The notes beneath the pieces were generated by a model, which was not told the DNA's origin, did no database searches, and worked only from the letters and a program-made list of their open reading frames with translations. This document shows, one piece after another, positions 8,631-15,406 of a DNA stretch of 20,188 nucleotides. Source of the stretch: Prevotellaceae bacterium (GTDB lineage Bacteria > Bacteroidota > Bacteroidia > Bacteroidales > UBA932); the NCBI GenBank assembly GCA_031258755.1, contig JAIRMK010000197.1, positions 1 through 20,188 on the forward strand, in the 5' to 3' direction. Each line of letters begins with the position of its first letter. Position 1 is the first letter of the stretch. Position numbers and translations under genes: made by a program.

Positions 8631-8644
8631 TTGTTACTTTGTGC

Positions 8645-8815
8645 ATGAAAACACTATTTTTGCATATTCCTGCCGGTATTTATCGCTCGCTGTCCAAGGG
8701 AAAAACCAACAACACGCATTTTAACGAACAGGGTGTAAACCTTGTCGCCGCTTTGTTTATAGAAGATATAAAAAATCTGCCATTAATCGACCTGTCAAAT
8801 AATTTAAAGCAATAG
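8645..8815 (+). pseudogene. C-terminal remnant of a CE12-type rhamnogalacturonan acetylesterase
   Basis: The 56-codon open frame from ATG 8645 to TAG 8813-8815 reads like the last part of a CE12/SGNH acetylesterase: 'FLHIPAGIYRSLSKGK' is followed by 'NNTHFNEQGVNLVAALF' and 'IKNLPLIDL'. In the family this end carries the catalytic Asp-x-x-His as 'DNTHF'. Here the Asp position is Asn, while the His is kept. The Ser-containing GDS block and everything else upstream are missing, because the GH105-CE8 stop lies only 14 bases before this ATG. I read it as the leftover of a deleted gene that once removed acetyl groups from pectin. A translated small protein with a new role is possible but less likely. 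The same frame is open from 8612, inside the preceding gene. Confidence 0.68.
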
Positions 8816-8821
8816 TGCCTT

Positions 8822-10228
8822 ATGAAGAAGTTTTTAGATGATGACTTTTTACTGCAAACGGAAACCGCCCGGCAACTTTATCATAAACATGCCGAAAACC
8901 AACCGGTAATTGATTACCATTGCCATTTAGACCCCAAACAGATTTACCAAAACCGCCGATTTGACAACCTCGGGCAGCTCTGGTTAGAAGGCGACCACTA
9001 CAAATGGCGTGCCATGCGCGCCAACGGCGTCGACGAACGGTTTTGCACCGGCAAGGACACCAGCGACTGGGAAAAATTTGAAAAGTGGGCGGAAACCGTG
9101 CCCTACACCATGCGCAACCCGCTTTACCACTGGACGCATTTGGAGCTGAAAACGGCTTTTGACATTACCAAGATCCTCAATCCCGACACGGCAAAGGAAA
9201 TCTTCGACGAATGTACGGCGAAACTGCACACACCGGAATTTTCGGCGCGCGGACTGATGAAAAAATACCGCGTAGAAACCGTTTGCACCACCGATGACCC
9301 CGTAGATTCCCTTGAACACCACTTGGCATTACGGGATGAAGGCTTTGAAATAAAAGTGCTGCCGACCTGGCGCCCCGACAAGGCCATGGCGGTAGAATTG
9401 CCGTCGGATTTCAGAACGTATGTGGAAAAATTGTCGCAGGTTTCCGGCATTACTGTCCGGCGGTTTGACGACCTGATTGCCGCATTACGCAACCGTCACG
9501 ACTTCTTTGCCGCCGCAGGTTGCAAACTTAGCGACCACGGCATCGAAGAATTTTATGCCGACGATTATACCCGGGCGGAAATTGACGCTATCTTCAATAA
9601 AGTATATGGCGGCGCGACATTGTCATACGAAGAAGTAATCCGGTTCAAGTCGGCTATGCTGGTGGAATTTGCCGTGATGGACTGGGAAAAAGGCTGGACG
9701 CAACAGTTCCACTATGGTGCTATCCGCAACAACAATACCCGCCTTTTCAACCAACTCGGCCCCGATGCGGGCTTCGATTCCATCGGCGATTTTACGGTGG
9801 CCAAAAACCTGTCGAAATTCCTCGACCGCCTCGACCGCATGAACAAGCTTTCAAAAACCATTTTATACAACCTCAATCCGCGCGACAATGAACTCGTCGC
9901 TACCATGGTCGGCAATTTCCAGGACGGCAGCGTGGCCGGCAAAATGCAATTCGGTTCGGGTTGGTGGTTTCTCGACCAGAAAAACGGTATGACCGACCAA
10001 CTGAATGCCCTCTCCACCCTTGGACTGTTGAGCCGTTTCGCAGGCATGCTCACCGATTCGCGCAGTTTCCTTTCCTATCCGCGCCATGAATATTTCCGAC
10101 GCATCCTGTGTAACCTCCTCGGCAATGATGTGGAAAACGGCGAATTGCCTGCCGGCGAATTGCCTTTCATCGGAAAAATGGTGGAAAACATCTGCTACCG
10201 CAATGCCAAACATTTATTTAATTTTTAA
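8822..10228 (+). CDS. uxaC: Glucuronate/galacturonate isomerase UxaC
   Basis: The 468-residue cytoplasmic enzyme isomerises D-glucuronate to D-fructuronate and D-galacturonate to D-tagaturonate (EC 5.3.1.12). It belongs to the amidohydrolase-like uronate isomerase family: 'DYHCHLDPKQIY' at 31-42 has the paired metal-site histidines (33 and 35), followed by 'CTTDDPVDSLEHH' at 155-167, 'LPTWRPDKA' at 180-188, 'QFHYGAIRNNN' and 'GSGWWFLDQKNGM'. Length is normal for the family. It is the first cytoplasmic step for uronates imported by the transporter encoded 6 bases downstream. It follows the acetylesterase remnant by 6 bases, so the original operon continuity is preserved. Confidence 0.97.
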   Translation: MKKFLDDDFLLQTETARQLYHKHAENQPVIDYHCHLDPKQIYQNRRFDNLGQLWLEGDHYKWRAMRANGVDERFCTGKDTSDWEKFEKWAETVPYTMRNPLYHWTHLELKTAFDITKILNPDTAKEIFDECTAKLHTPEFSARGLMKKYRVETVCTTDDPVDSLEHHLALRDEGFEIKVLPTWRPDKAMAVELPSDFRTYVEKLSQVSGITVRRFDDLIAALRNRHDFFAAAGCKLSDHGIEEFYADDYTRAEIDAIFNKVYGGATLSYEEVIRFKSAMLVEFAVMDWEKGWTQQFHYGAIRNNNTRLFNQLGPDAGFDSIGDFTVAKNLSKFLDRLDRMNKLSKTILYNLNPRDNELVATMVGNFQDGSVAGKMQFGSGWWFLDQKNGMTDQLNALSTLGLLSRFAGMLTDSRSFLSYPRHEYFRRILCNLLGNDVENGELPAGELPFIGKMVENICYRNAKHLFNF

Positions 10229-10234
10229 AATCTT

Positions 10235-11698
10235 ATGAATACCGCAACTTCACGAATGACCAATTATCGCTGGGTAATATGCGCGATGCTGTTTTTTGCC
10301 ACTACCATTAATTATCTCGACCGGCAAGTGCTGTCGCTCACGTGGGATGAATTTATTAAACCGGAATTTCACTGGGACGACAATATTTACGGGAACATTA
10401 CCGGGATTTTTTCGTTGATTTATGCCATTTGTATGCTTTTTGCCGGACGGTTTATCGATTGGATGGGCACGAAAAAAGGCTTCCTGTGGGCCATTGGCGT
10501 ATGGTCGGTGGGTGCCTGTATGCACGCACTTTGCGGGATAATAACCGAATCGTGGGTTGGCTTGCACAGCGCCGCTGAACTGGCCGGGGCGGTGGGCGAT
10601 GCGGCGGTTATTATCGCTACGGTGAGCATGTACAGCTTCCTGGTGGCGCGCTGCATGCTGGCGTTGGGCGAAGCCGGCAACTTCCCTGCAGCCATCAAAG
10701 TAACCGCAGAATATTTTCCGAAGAAAGACCGCGCCTATGCCACCTCCATATTCAACGCCGGAGCTTCTATCGGAGCACTGGTGGCACCGCTCTCTATCCC
10801 TAACTTAGCCAAGGCCTACGGCTGGGAATGGGCGTTTGTGATTATCGGGGCGCTCGGTTTTGTGTGGATGGGATTTTGGGTGTTTTTATACAATCCGCCA
10901 AGCAAAAGCAAATTCGTGAATGACGCGGAACGCGCCTACATCGAACAGGACAACGCGGAGGAAACAGCGCAAACAGCCGGCGTAGAAACAAAAAAAATAC
11001 CCTTCCTGAAATGTTTTACCTATAAACAAACTTGGGCCTTTGCTTTCGGCAAGTTCATGACCGACGGCGTATGGTGGTTCTTCCTTTTCTGGACGCCTTC
11101 CTACTTATACATGCAATTCAACATAAAAACCACCGAAGGGCTGGGGCAGGCGTTGATTTTTACCTTGTATGCCATCACCACAGTGCTGTCGATTTATGGC
11201 GGAAAATTACCCACGCTGTTTATCAACCGTACGGGTGTCAACCCTTATGCGGCGCGGATGCGGGCGATGCTCATTTTTGCCTTTTTCCCACTTTGTGTGC
11301 TGTTTGCGCAGCCGCTCGGATTTTATTTTGCAGACTCGCTCGGCCGTAATGCCGCATGGGTTCCCATCATCCTGATATCGCTGGGTTGCGCGGCGCACCA
11401 ATCGTGGTCGGCAAACATTTTTTCCACCGTAAGCGACATGTTCCCGAAAGTCGCCATTGCCTCCATCACGGGAATTGGTGGAATGGCAGGCGGTCTCGGT
11501 TCGCTTATATTGCAAAAGTCGGCCGGAGGACTGTTCACCTTCGCAGACAAAACAAACATGCACTTTTTGGGATTTGAAGGAAAACCAGCGGGCTACTTTA
11601 TTATCTTTTGCATTTGCGCTGTGGCCTACCTTATCGGGTGGGGCGTGATGAAGTCATTAGTTCCGAAATACAAATTAATACGAATTGATACGAATTAA
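10235..11698 (+). CDS. exuT: Hexuronate MFS transporter, ExuT type
   Basis: This 487-residue inner-membrane protein is a major-facilitator permease of the anion:cation symporter group. It has the group's opening pattern 'FATTINYLDRQVLSL' in helix 1, 'LALGEAGNFPAAIKVTAEYFPKKDR' as the central signature (about 150-175), and roughly twelve hydrophobic segments. It should import galacturonate and/or glucuronate with protons. A segment between helices 3 and 4 ('AAELAGAVGDAAVIIATVSM') is longer than in E. coli ExuT; I recall this as usual for Bacteroidota homologues. Its placement just behind uxaC fits a uronate-specific role. The 3' end lies in a 10-bp tandem repeat that encodes the last residues and overlaps the stop. 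Confidence 0.93.
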   Translation: MNTATSRMTNYRWVICAMLFFATTINYLDRQVLSLTWDEFIKPEFHWDDNIYGNITGIFSLIYAICMLFAGRFIDWMGTKKGFLWAIGVWSVGACMHALCGIITESWVGLHSAAELAGAVGDAAVIIATVSMYSFLVARCMLALGEAGNFPAAIKVTAEYFPKKDRAYATSIFNAGASIGALVAPLSIPNLAKAYGWEWAFVIIGALGFVWMGFWVFLYNPPSKSKFVNDAERAYIEQDNAEETAQTAGVETKKIPFLKCFTYKQTWAFAFGKFMTDGVWWFFLFWTPSYLYMQFNIKTTEGLGQALIFTLYAITTVLSIYGGKLPTLFINRTGVNPYAARMRAMLIFAFFPLCVLFAQPLGFYFADSLGRNAAWVPIILISLGCAAHQSWSANIFSTVSDMFPKVAIASITGIGGMAGGLGSLILQKSAGGLFTFADKTNMHFLGFEGKPAGYFIIFCICAVAYLIGWGVMKSLVPKYKLIRIDTN

Positions 11699-11710
11699 CA
11701 CGAATTAAGT
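11671..11710 (+). repeat. Four tandem 10-bp units across the exuT stop
   Basis: The units CAAATTAATA, CGAATTGATA, CGAATTAACA and CGAATTAAGT run without gaps through the last codons and stop of exuT up to the base before the next ATG. They are imperfect copies of a CGAATTRAYA consensus. Confidence 0.85.
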
Positions 11711-12880
11711 ATGAAAAAAATTCTTCTCTCTTTAACAATTATGACCTTGTTGGCCTCGTGTGCCGGGCGGCGGGTAGAAATTACCGTAACCAATTCCCTC
11801 CATATAGATCGCTTGAACGAAACGGTAGAAATCCCCTGTGACGAAATTCGCCGTCAATTGGGCGAATCCACGTATGTTGTTACCGATGCGGCCGGAAACG
11901 AAATCCCGTCACAAATGATTTACGAAGGAGCAACGTTGCCGCAAAAACTCATTTTTCAAGCTACGGTACGGCCTGATGCGTCAGCAGTGTATTACGTGAA
12001 AAAAGGCTTGCCGGAAGACTATACGAAAAACACGTACGGACGCTTTGCCCCGGAACGCTATGACGACTACATTTGGGAAAACGACCGTATCGCCTTTCGC
12101 ATTTACGGCGAAGCACTGATAGCCAAAGACGGCCCCAGTAACGGTATCGATGCGATCATGAAACGCACCGGCGCCATGTTTCTTGATAAGATTTACAATG
12201 ATTATTTCGAGAAAAAACAGTCGTACCACATTGACCACGGCGAAGGCGTAGATTGCTACAATGTGAAACGCTCGCTGGGCGCCGGCGCCATGGCGCCCTA
12301 TGCCGGCGGGCAGTTGTGGCTGGGGGAAAATTTTACCGGCCATCGGACATTAGACAACGGCCCTCTCCGCACGTCGTTTCGCTTGACGTATGACACACTC
12401 TTGGTCAATGGACTGCCGCTGCTTGAAACGCGCATTTTCTCACTCGACGCCGGGTCGCAGCTCAATAAAATAACGGTAATCTTCGACGGCGCACCCGAAG
12501 CCATGCCGGTGGCGGCCGGTATCGTATTGAAAAAAGACGGCCTGCCCGCCGAGGTAGCCGACGCCGACCCGAACCACCAGCCGGTGCTGTTGCCCGAAAA
12601 AAGATACGTTGCCTACTCAGAACAAGGTGACCGTGCCAAACCGCAATACGATAACGGGATTGTATATACCGCCGTCGTATTCCCTTATCCGTTGCAGCAT
12701 GCAACCCTTGCGGAACGGCATGTCTTGGCCTTGTCCGCCTATACCCCCGGCGGCATTACCTACTACGCCGGTGCAGGCTGGAGCAAGTGGGGTTTCGATA
12801 CGCCCGAAAGCTGGACGGACTATGTGGAAACGTTTAGCCGGAAACTTCAGAACCCGTTACAAATAACAATTAGCCGATGA
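11711..12880 (+). CDS. DUF4861 family lipoprotein
   Basis: The 389-residue protein has a clear lipoprotein signal (LASC, Cys17) and a body that I recognise as DUF4861: 'ITVTNSLHIDRLNETVEIP' near the start, 'YGRFAPERYDDYIWENDRIAFRIYG' at about 113-137, 'DCYNVKRSLGAGAMAPY' at about 185-201, and a late 'YYAGAGWSKWGFDTPESW' block. The family is common in Bacteroidota loci for pectin, ulvan and other uronate-containing glycans, often beside GH105, but I know of no firmly assigned reaction. Conserved acidic, histidine and aromatic residues and a beta-rich look suggest an enzyme or sugar-binding protein at the outer membrane or in the periplasm (inference). It is the last gene of the operon; a tRNA gene follows 75 bases later. 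Confidence 0.88.
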   Translation: MKKILLSLTIMTLLASCAGRRVEITVTNSLHIDRLNETVEIPCDEIRRQLGESTYVVTDAAGNEIPSQMIYEGATLPQKLIFQATVRPDASAVYYVKKGLPEDYTKNTYGRFAPERYDDYIWENDRIAFRIYGEALIAKDGPSNGIDAIMKRTGAMFLDKIYNDYFEKKQSYHIDHGEGVDCYNVKRSLGAGAMAPYAGGQLWLGENFTGHRTLDNGPLRTSFRLTYDTLLVNGLPLLETRIFSLDAGSQLNKITVIFDGAPEAMPVAAGIVLKKDGLPAEVADADPNHQPVLLPEKRYVAYSEQGDRAKPQYDNGIVYTAVVFPYPLQHATLAERHVLALSAYTPGGITYYAGAGWSKWGFDTPESWTDYVETFSRKLQNPLQITISR

Positions 12881-12927
12881 TCATATACGATCATAAACAA
12901 AAATGTAGAAAGTAACGATTTTTTTTT

Positions 12928-12935
12928 TATCTTTG
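12928..12935 (+). promoter_or_regulatory. Bacteroidota-type -7 element upstream of tRNA-Pro
   Basis: TATCTTTG matches TAnnTTTG exactly, 20 bases before the tRNA. A run of ten T precedes it. I see no convincing -33 TTTG. Confidence 0.65.
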
Positions 12936-12955
12936 CATCCTGAAACCGAAAAATT

Positions 12956-13029
12956 CGGGGTGTAGCGCAGTTGGCTAGCGCGCCACGTTCGGGACGTGGA
13001 GGCCGTGTGTTCGAGTCACATCACCCCGA
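12956..13029 (+). tRNA. tRNA-Pro (anticodon CGG)
   Basis: A full cloverleaf can be drawn. The acceptor CGGGGTG (12956-12962) pairs with CACCCCG (13022-13028), with A13029 as discriminator. The D arm has GCGC pairs. The anticodon stem CCACG/CGTGG encloses the loop TTCGGGA with anticodon CGG at 12990-12992, reading proline CCG codons. The T stem GTGTG/CACAT (one G-U pair) encloses TTCGAGT. The 3' CCA is not encoded. It has its own -7 element and stands between the pectin operon and the esterase gene. Confidence 0.97.
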
Positions 13030-13048
13030 CTAAAATCTAAGGGTGACT

Positions 13049-13894
13049 ATGAAAAAGTTATTTATCATCTTCCTGTTTGCGTGCGCTACTGCTGTTTTGT
13101 TTGCTCAACAAAGCACAGTGTCCGAAACGCAGAAAGTCAAAAGCGACATTTTAAAGATGGAACGGAATTATGCGGTTTATCTCCCGCAGAGCTATAACAA
13201 TAGCGACCAGCATTATCCTGTGTTGTACCTTTTACATGGGAGCGGCGACGACCACACCGGTTGGGTGCAGTTCGGGCAAGTGCAGCATATTGCAGATAAA
13301 GCCATCTCGGAAGGAAAAGCGGCGCCGATGATTATCGTGATGCCCGACGCCAACGCCAAAGTGCGCGGTTATTTTAACCAGCCCGACGGAAGTTTCGATT
13401 ATGAGCGCTTCTTCTTTGAAGAACTTATTCCCCATGTGGAGAAAAACTACCGCGTGCGCAGCGAACGGCGGTATCGCGCCATTTCGGGCTTGTCGATGGG
13501 CGGCGGCGGGACTATTTATTACACGTTGCACCATCCTGAAGTCTTTGCGGCCGCAGCCCCCTTGAGCGCCACTACAAGCGCATGGTTGCGGCATGAAACA
13601 AAAGCCACGCCGGAGCAGTTGGCCGCTCACATACGAAAGCACAATCTTGACAGCCTTTTTGCCGATACTGCGGCCACATCATTTTTGAATGAGGTGAAGC
13701 GTGTGCGTTGGTACGTTTCGTGCGGCGACGACGATTTTCTGTATAAAGACAACAGTCTGCTGCATATCCTCTTTCGTGATAAACAAATCCCGCATGAATA
13801 CCGTGTCAAAAACGGTGCACATACTTGGACTTATTGGCGGATGGAATTGCCCGAAGTGCTGGAATTTGTTTCCAAGTCATTCACTCAGGAATAA
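13049..13894 (+). CDS. Secreted CE1-like alpha/beta-hydrolase esterase
   Basis: The 281-residue protein has a signal peptide ending near 'VLFAQQ', then an alpha/beta-hydrolase fold of the esterase D/CE1 type. Landmarks are 'YPVLYLLHGSGDDHTGWV' (oxyanion region, about 56-73), 'IIVMPDANA', the nucleophile elbow GLSMGG with Ser149, acidic residues in 'SCGDDDFL' (about 227-229), and 'NGAHTWTYW' with the catalytic His258. Members of this family remove feruloyl, acetyl or similar ester groups from plant polysaccharides, or have small-molecule substrates; the sequence does not fix which. An in-frame GTG lies two codons upstream (13043), but the ATG at 13049 begins a normal MKKL signal and is preferred. 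It starts 19 bases after the tRNA and may be co-transcribed with it. An accessory role to the pectin operon is plausible. Confidence 0.85.
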   Translation: MKKLFIIFLFACATAVLFAQQSTVSETQKVKSDILKMERNYAVYLPQSYNNSDQHYPVLYLLHGSGDDHTGWVQFGQVQHIADKAISEGKAAPMIIVMPDANAKVRGYFNQPDGSFDYERFFFEELIPHVEKNYRVRSERRYRAISGLSMGGGGTIYYTLHHPEVFAAAAPLSATTSAWLRHETKATPEQLAAHIRKHNLDSLFADTAATSFLNEVKRVRWYVSCGDDDFLYKDNSLLHILFRDKQIPHEYRVKNGAHTWTYWRMELPEVLEFVSKSFTQE

Positions 13895-13940
13895 AAATAG
13901 ATTGTATCTGTATTTATCACCACATTTCTTCGGGATATTC

Positions 13941-15134
13941 CTAATTAGCAATACCGTGTTTTGCCGTTAATTCACTATTCATAATATTGGCCGGCGATCG
14001 TTTGTTTTTTAATTCATTCTTCATGTATTCCATATAAGGCGCAACATGGTCGAAAAATTTATAATAACCCTTACAAAGATAATTTAATCCGCCTTCTCCG
14101 GTATCTGTCCGGCATATCCTGTTTTTCGGACATTCACCATTACATGCAAACAAGTATTTGCAGTTTCGACATTGTGTGGGTAAACTGTCGAATTTATTGA
14201 CGCCGAATTTCTGCTGTTCCGGGGAATACATCATCTCGATAAGTGTGTTATTGTTTATATTTCCCAATTTATATTCGGGATATACAAAATGGTCACAGCT
14301 ATAGACATCTCCGTTAAACTCCATAACCCCAGCATGTCCACAGATTTTTGCCAATATGCAAGTTCCTGGCGGTTCACCCGCCCAATTGGCTAAAGTGGCG
14401 TCAAAATATTGGATAAAAAATGTGCCCACATCTTTTTTTACCCATTCATCAAATATCGTGATTAAAAAATCACCCCACTTACCAGCCGGCACATTCCACG
14501 GTGCGAGTTTTCCATGTATTGTTTCTACTATTGGTGAAAATTGAATATAGCGACAGTCTATTTCCTTGAAGAATTTGTAAAATTCTAACGGATAAGCCAC
14601 GTTATAGTCATTGACGACGGCCATAACATTAAATTCTACTTCGTGTTTTTTCAACAAAGCAATCCCTTTCATCACGGCAGAAAAAGAGGGGCGGTTATCT
14701 CTTGTTTTTCGATATTTGTCATGACAGTGTTGCGGCCCGTCTATGGAGATGCCCACAAGAAAATTATTTTCTTTAAAAAACCTGCACCATTCTTCTGTTA
14801 ACAAAGTGCCGTTTGTTTGAATGCAATTGTCAATTTGCCGTCTGTATGCAAACCCCCTTTGCAGGTTTAATGCTTTCTGGTAAAAAGAAATAGGACGCAT
14901 CAGGGCTTCTCCTCCATGCCACGTGAAAAGCGTTTGCGGCATAGTTTGTGCGTTCAAATACTGTGTTGTAAATTTTTCTAATATCCGGTCGGACATGATA
15001 AACTTTTTCTCATCCGGATATAAATCCGTTTTTTCCAGATAATAACAATATTTGCACCTGAGATTACAGGCAGCGCCAATGGGCTTGAGCATTACATATA
15101 GCGGATGAGAAAAAGGGGTGGCAATATTACACAT
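13941..15134 (-). CDS. Anaerobic sulfatase-maturating enzyme (radical SAM, SPASM)
   Basis: The 397-residue cytoplasmic enzyme converts the active-site Ser or Cys of sulfatases to formylglycine without oxygen. The radical-SAM cluster motif CNLRCKYC gives Cys23, 27 and 30. 'FTWHGGEALMR' at 70-80 and 'QTNGTLLT' are typical of the family. The SPASM auxiliary-cluster cysteines are all present (259, 265, 280, 322, 325, 331, 335, 354), with spacing that matches the characterised clostridial enzyme as I recall it. Asp281, next to Cys280, fits the catalytic base. The Bacteroides homologue was once called ChuR. It is divergent from a Ser-type sulfatase gene, its likely substrate. It ends 46 bases from the convergent esterase gene, and no strong terminator hairpin lies between them. 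Confidence 0.95.
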   Translation of the reverse strand: MCNIATPFSHPLYVMLKPIGAACNLRCKYCYYLEKTDLYPDEKKFIMSDRILEKFTTQYLNAQTMPQTLFTWHGGEALMRPISFYQKALNLQRGFAYRRQIDNCIQTNGTLLTEEWCRFFKENNFLVGISIDGPQHCHDKYRKTRDNRPSFSAVMKGIALLKKHEVEFNVMAVVNDYNVAYPLEFYKFFKEIDCRYIQFSPIVETIHGKLAPWNVPAGKWGDFLITIFDEWVKKDVGTFFIQYFDATLANWAGEPPGTCILAKICGHAGVMEFNGDVYSCDHFVYPEYKLGNINNNTLIEMMYSPEQQKFGVNKFDSLPTQCRNCKYLFACNGECPKNRICRTDTGEGGLNYLCKGYYKFFDHVAPYMEYMKNELKNKRSPANIMNSELTAKHGIAN

Positions 15135-15208
15135 GGCACAGGGGTTAAATCAACAAAAAAAATAGGGTTATCTTAATATTTCTCCTTTAAAGAATATTAC
15201 TTATTTTA

Positions 15209-15216
15209 CAAAGATA
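15209..15216 (-). promoter_or_regulatory. -7 element for the sulfatase-maturase gene
   Basis: Read on the minus strand, TATCTTTG matches TAnnTTTG exactly, 74 bases before the start codon. Only a weak T-rich -33 region is present. Confidence 0.55.
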
Positions 15217-15261
15217 TGAATTACAGAGCATTTTAAAATACCGCACATAGGATTTAACAAT

Positions 15262-15305
15262 TTCTTAATATTGAAACAGCGCTTTTGTTATGTTTATATT
15301 AAGAA
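15262..15305. promoter_or_regulatory. Inverted repeat in the divergent maturase/sulfatase intergenic region
   Basis: TTCTTAATAT (15262-15271) and its exact complement ATATTAAGAA (15296-15305) are separated by 24 bases, between the two divergent -7 elements. It could be an operator, but it is AT-rich and may be chance. The rest of the 272-base intergenic region (15135-15406) is AT-rich with no supported gene. Confidence 0.3.
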
Positions 15306-15373
15306 TATAAGTCTATAAAAACAATAGTGCTGCAAATTGCACATATTTTCTATTTCGTCGACTTCAAACAAAT

Positions 15374-15381
15374 TACATTTG
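15374..15381 (+). promoter_or_regulatory. -7 element for the sulfatase gene
   Basis: TACATTTG matches TAnnTTTG exactly and ends 25 bases before the proposed TTG start. This implies a leader of only about 15-20 bases, and it supports the start choice. Confidence 0.55.
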
Positions 15382-15406
15382 TGAAGTTTTTAAATACCTA
15401 TGTGAA

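Noticed and set aside
8634..8641. TTACTTTG as an internal promoter before uxaC
   Set aside because: It departs from TAnnTTTG at the key second base, lacks a -33 element, and lies in decayed gene sequence.
12877..12928. ATGATC/GATCAT hairpin followed downstream by a run of ten T as a terminator of the pectin operon
   Set aside because: The stem is only 6 AT-rich pairs and the T run begins about 25 bases later, directly before the tRNA -7 element, so it does not look like an intrinsic terminator.
13043..13048. GTG as the start of the esterase gene
   Set aside because: It adds only two residues in front of a normal MKKL signal peptide; ATG 13049 is the simpler start.
13887..13942. AGGAATA/TATTCCT inverted repeat between the convergent esterase and maturase genes
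   Set aside because: Seven weak pairs with a 42-base loop; too poor for a bidirectional terminator.
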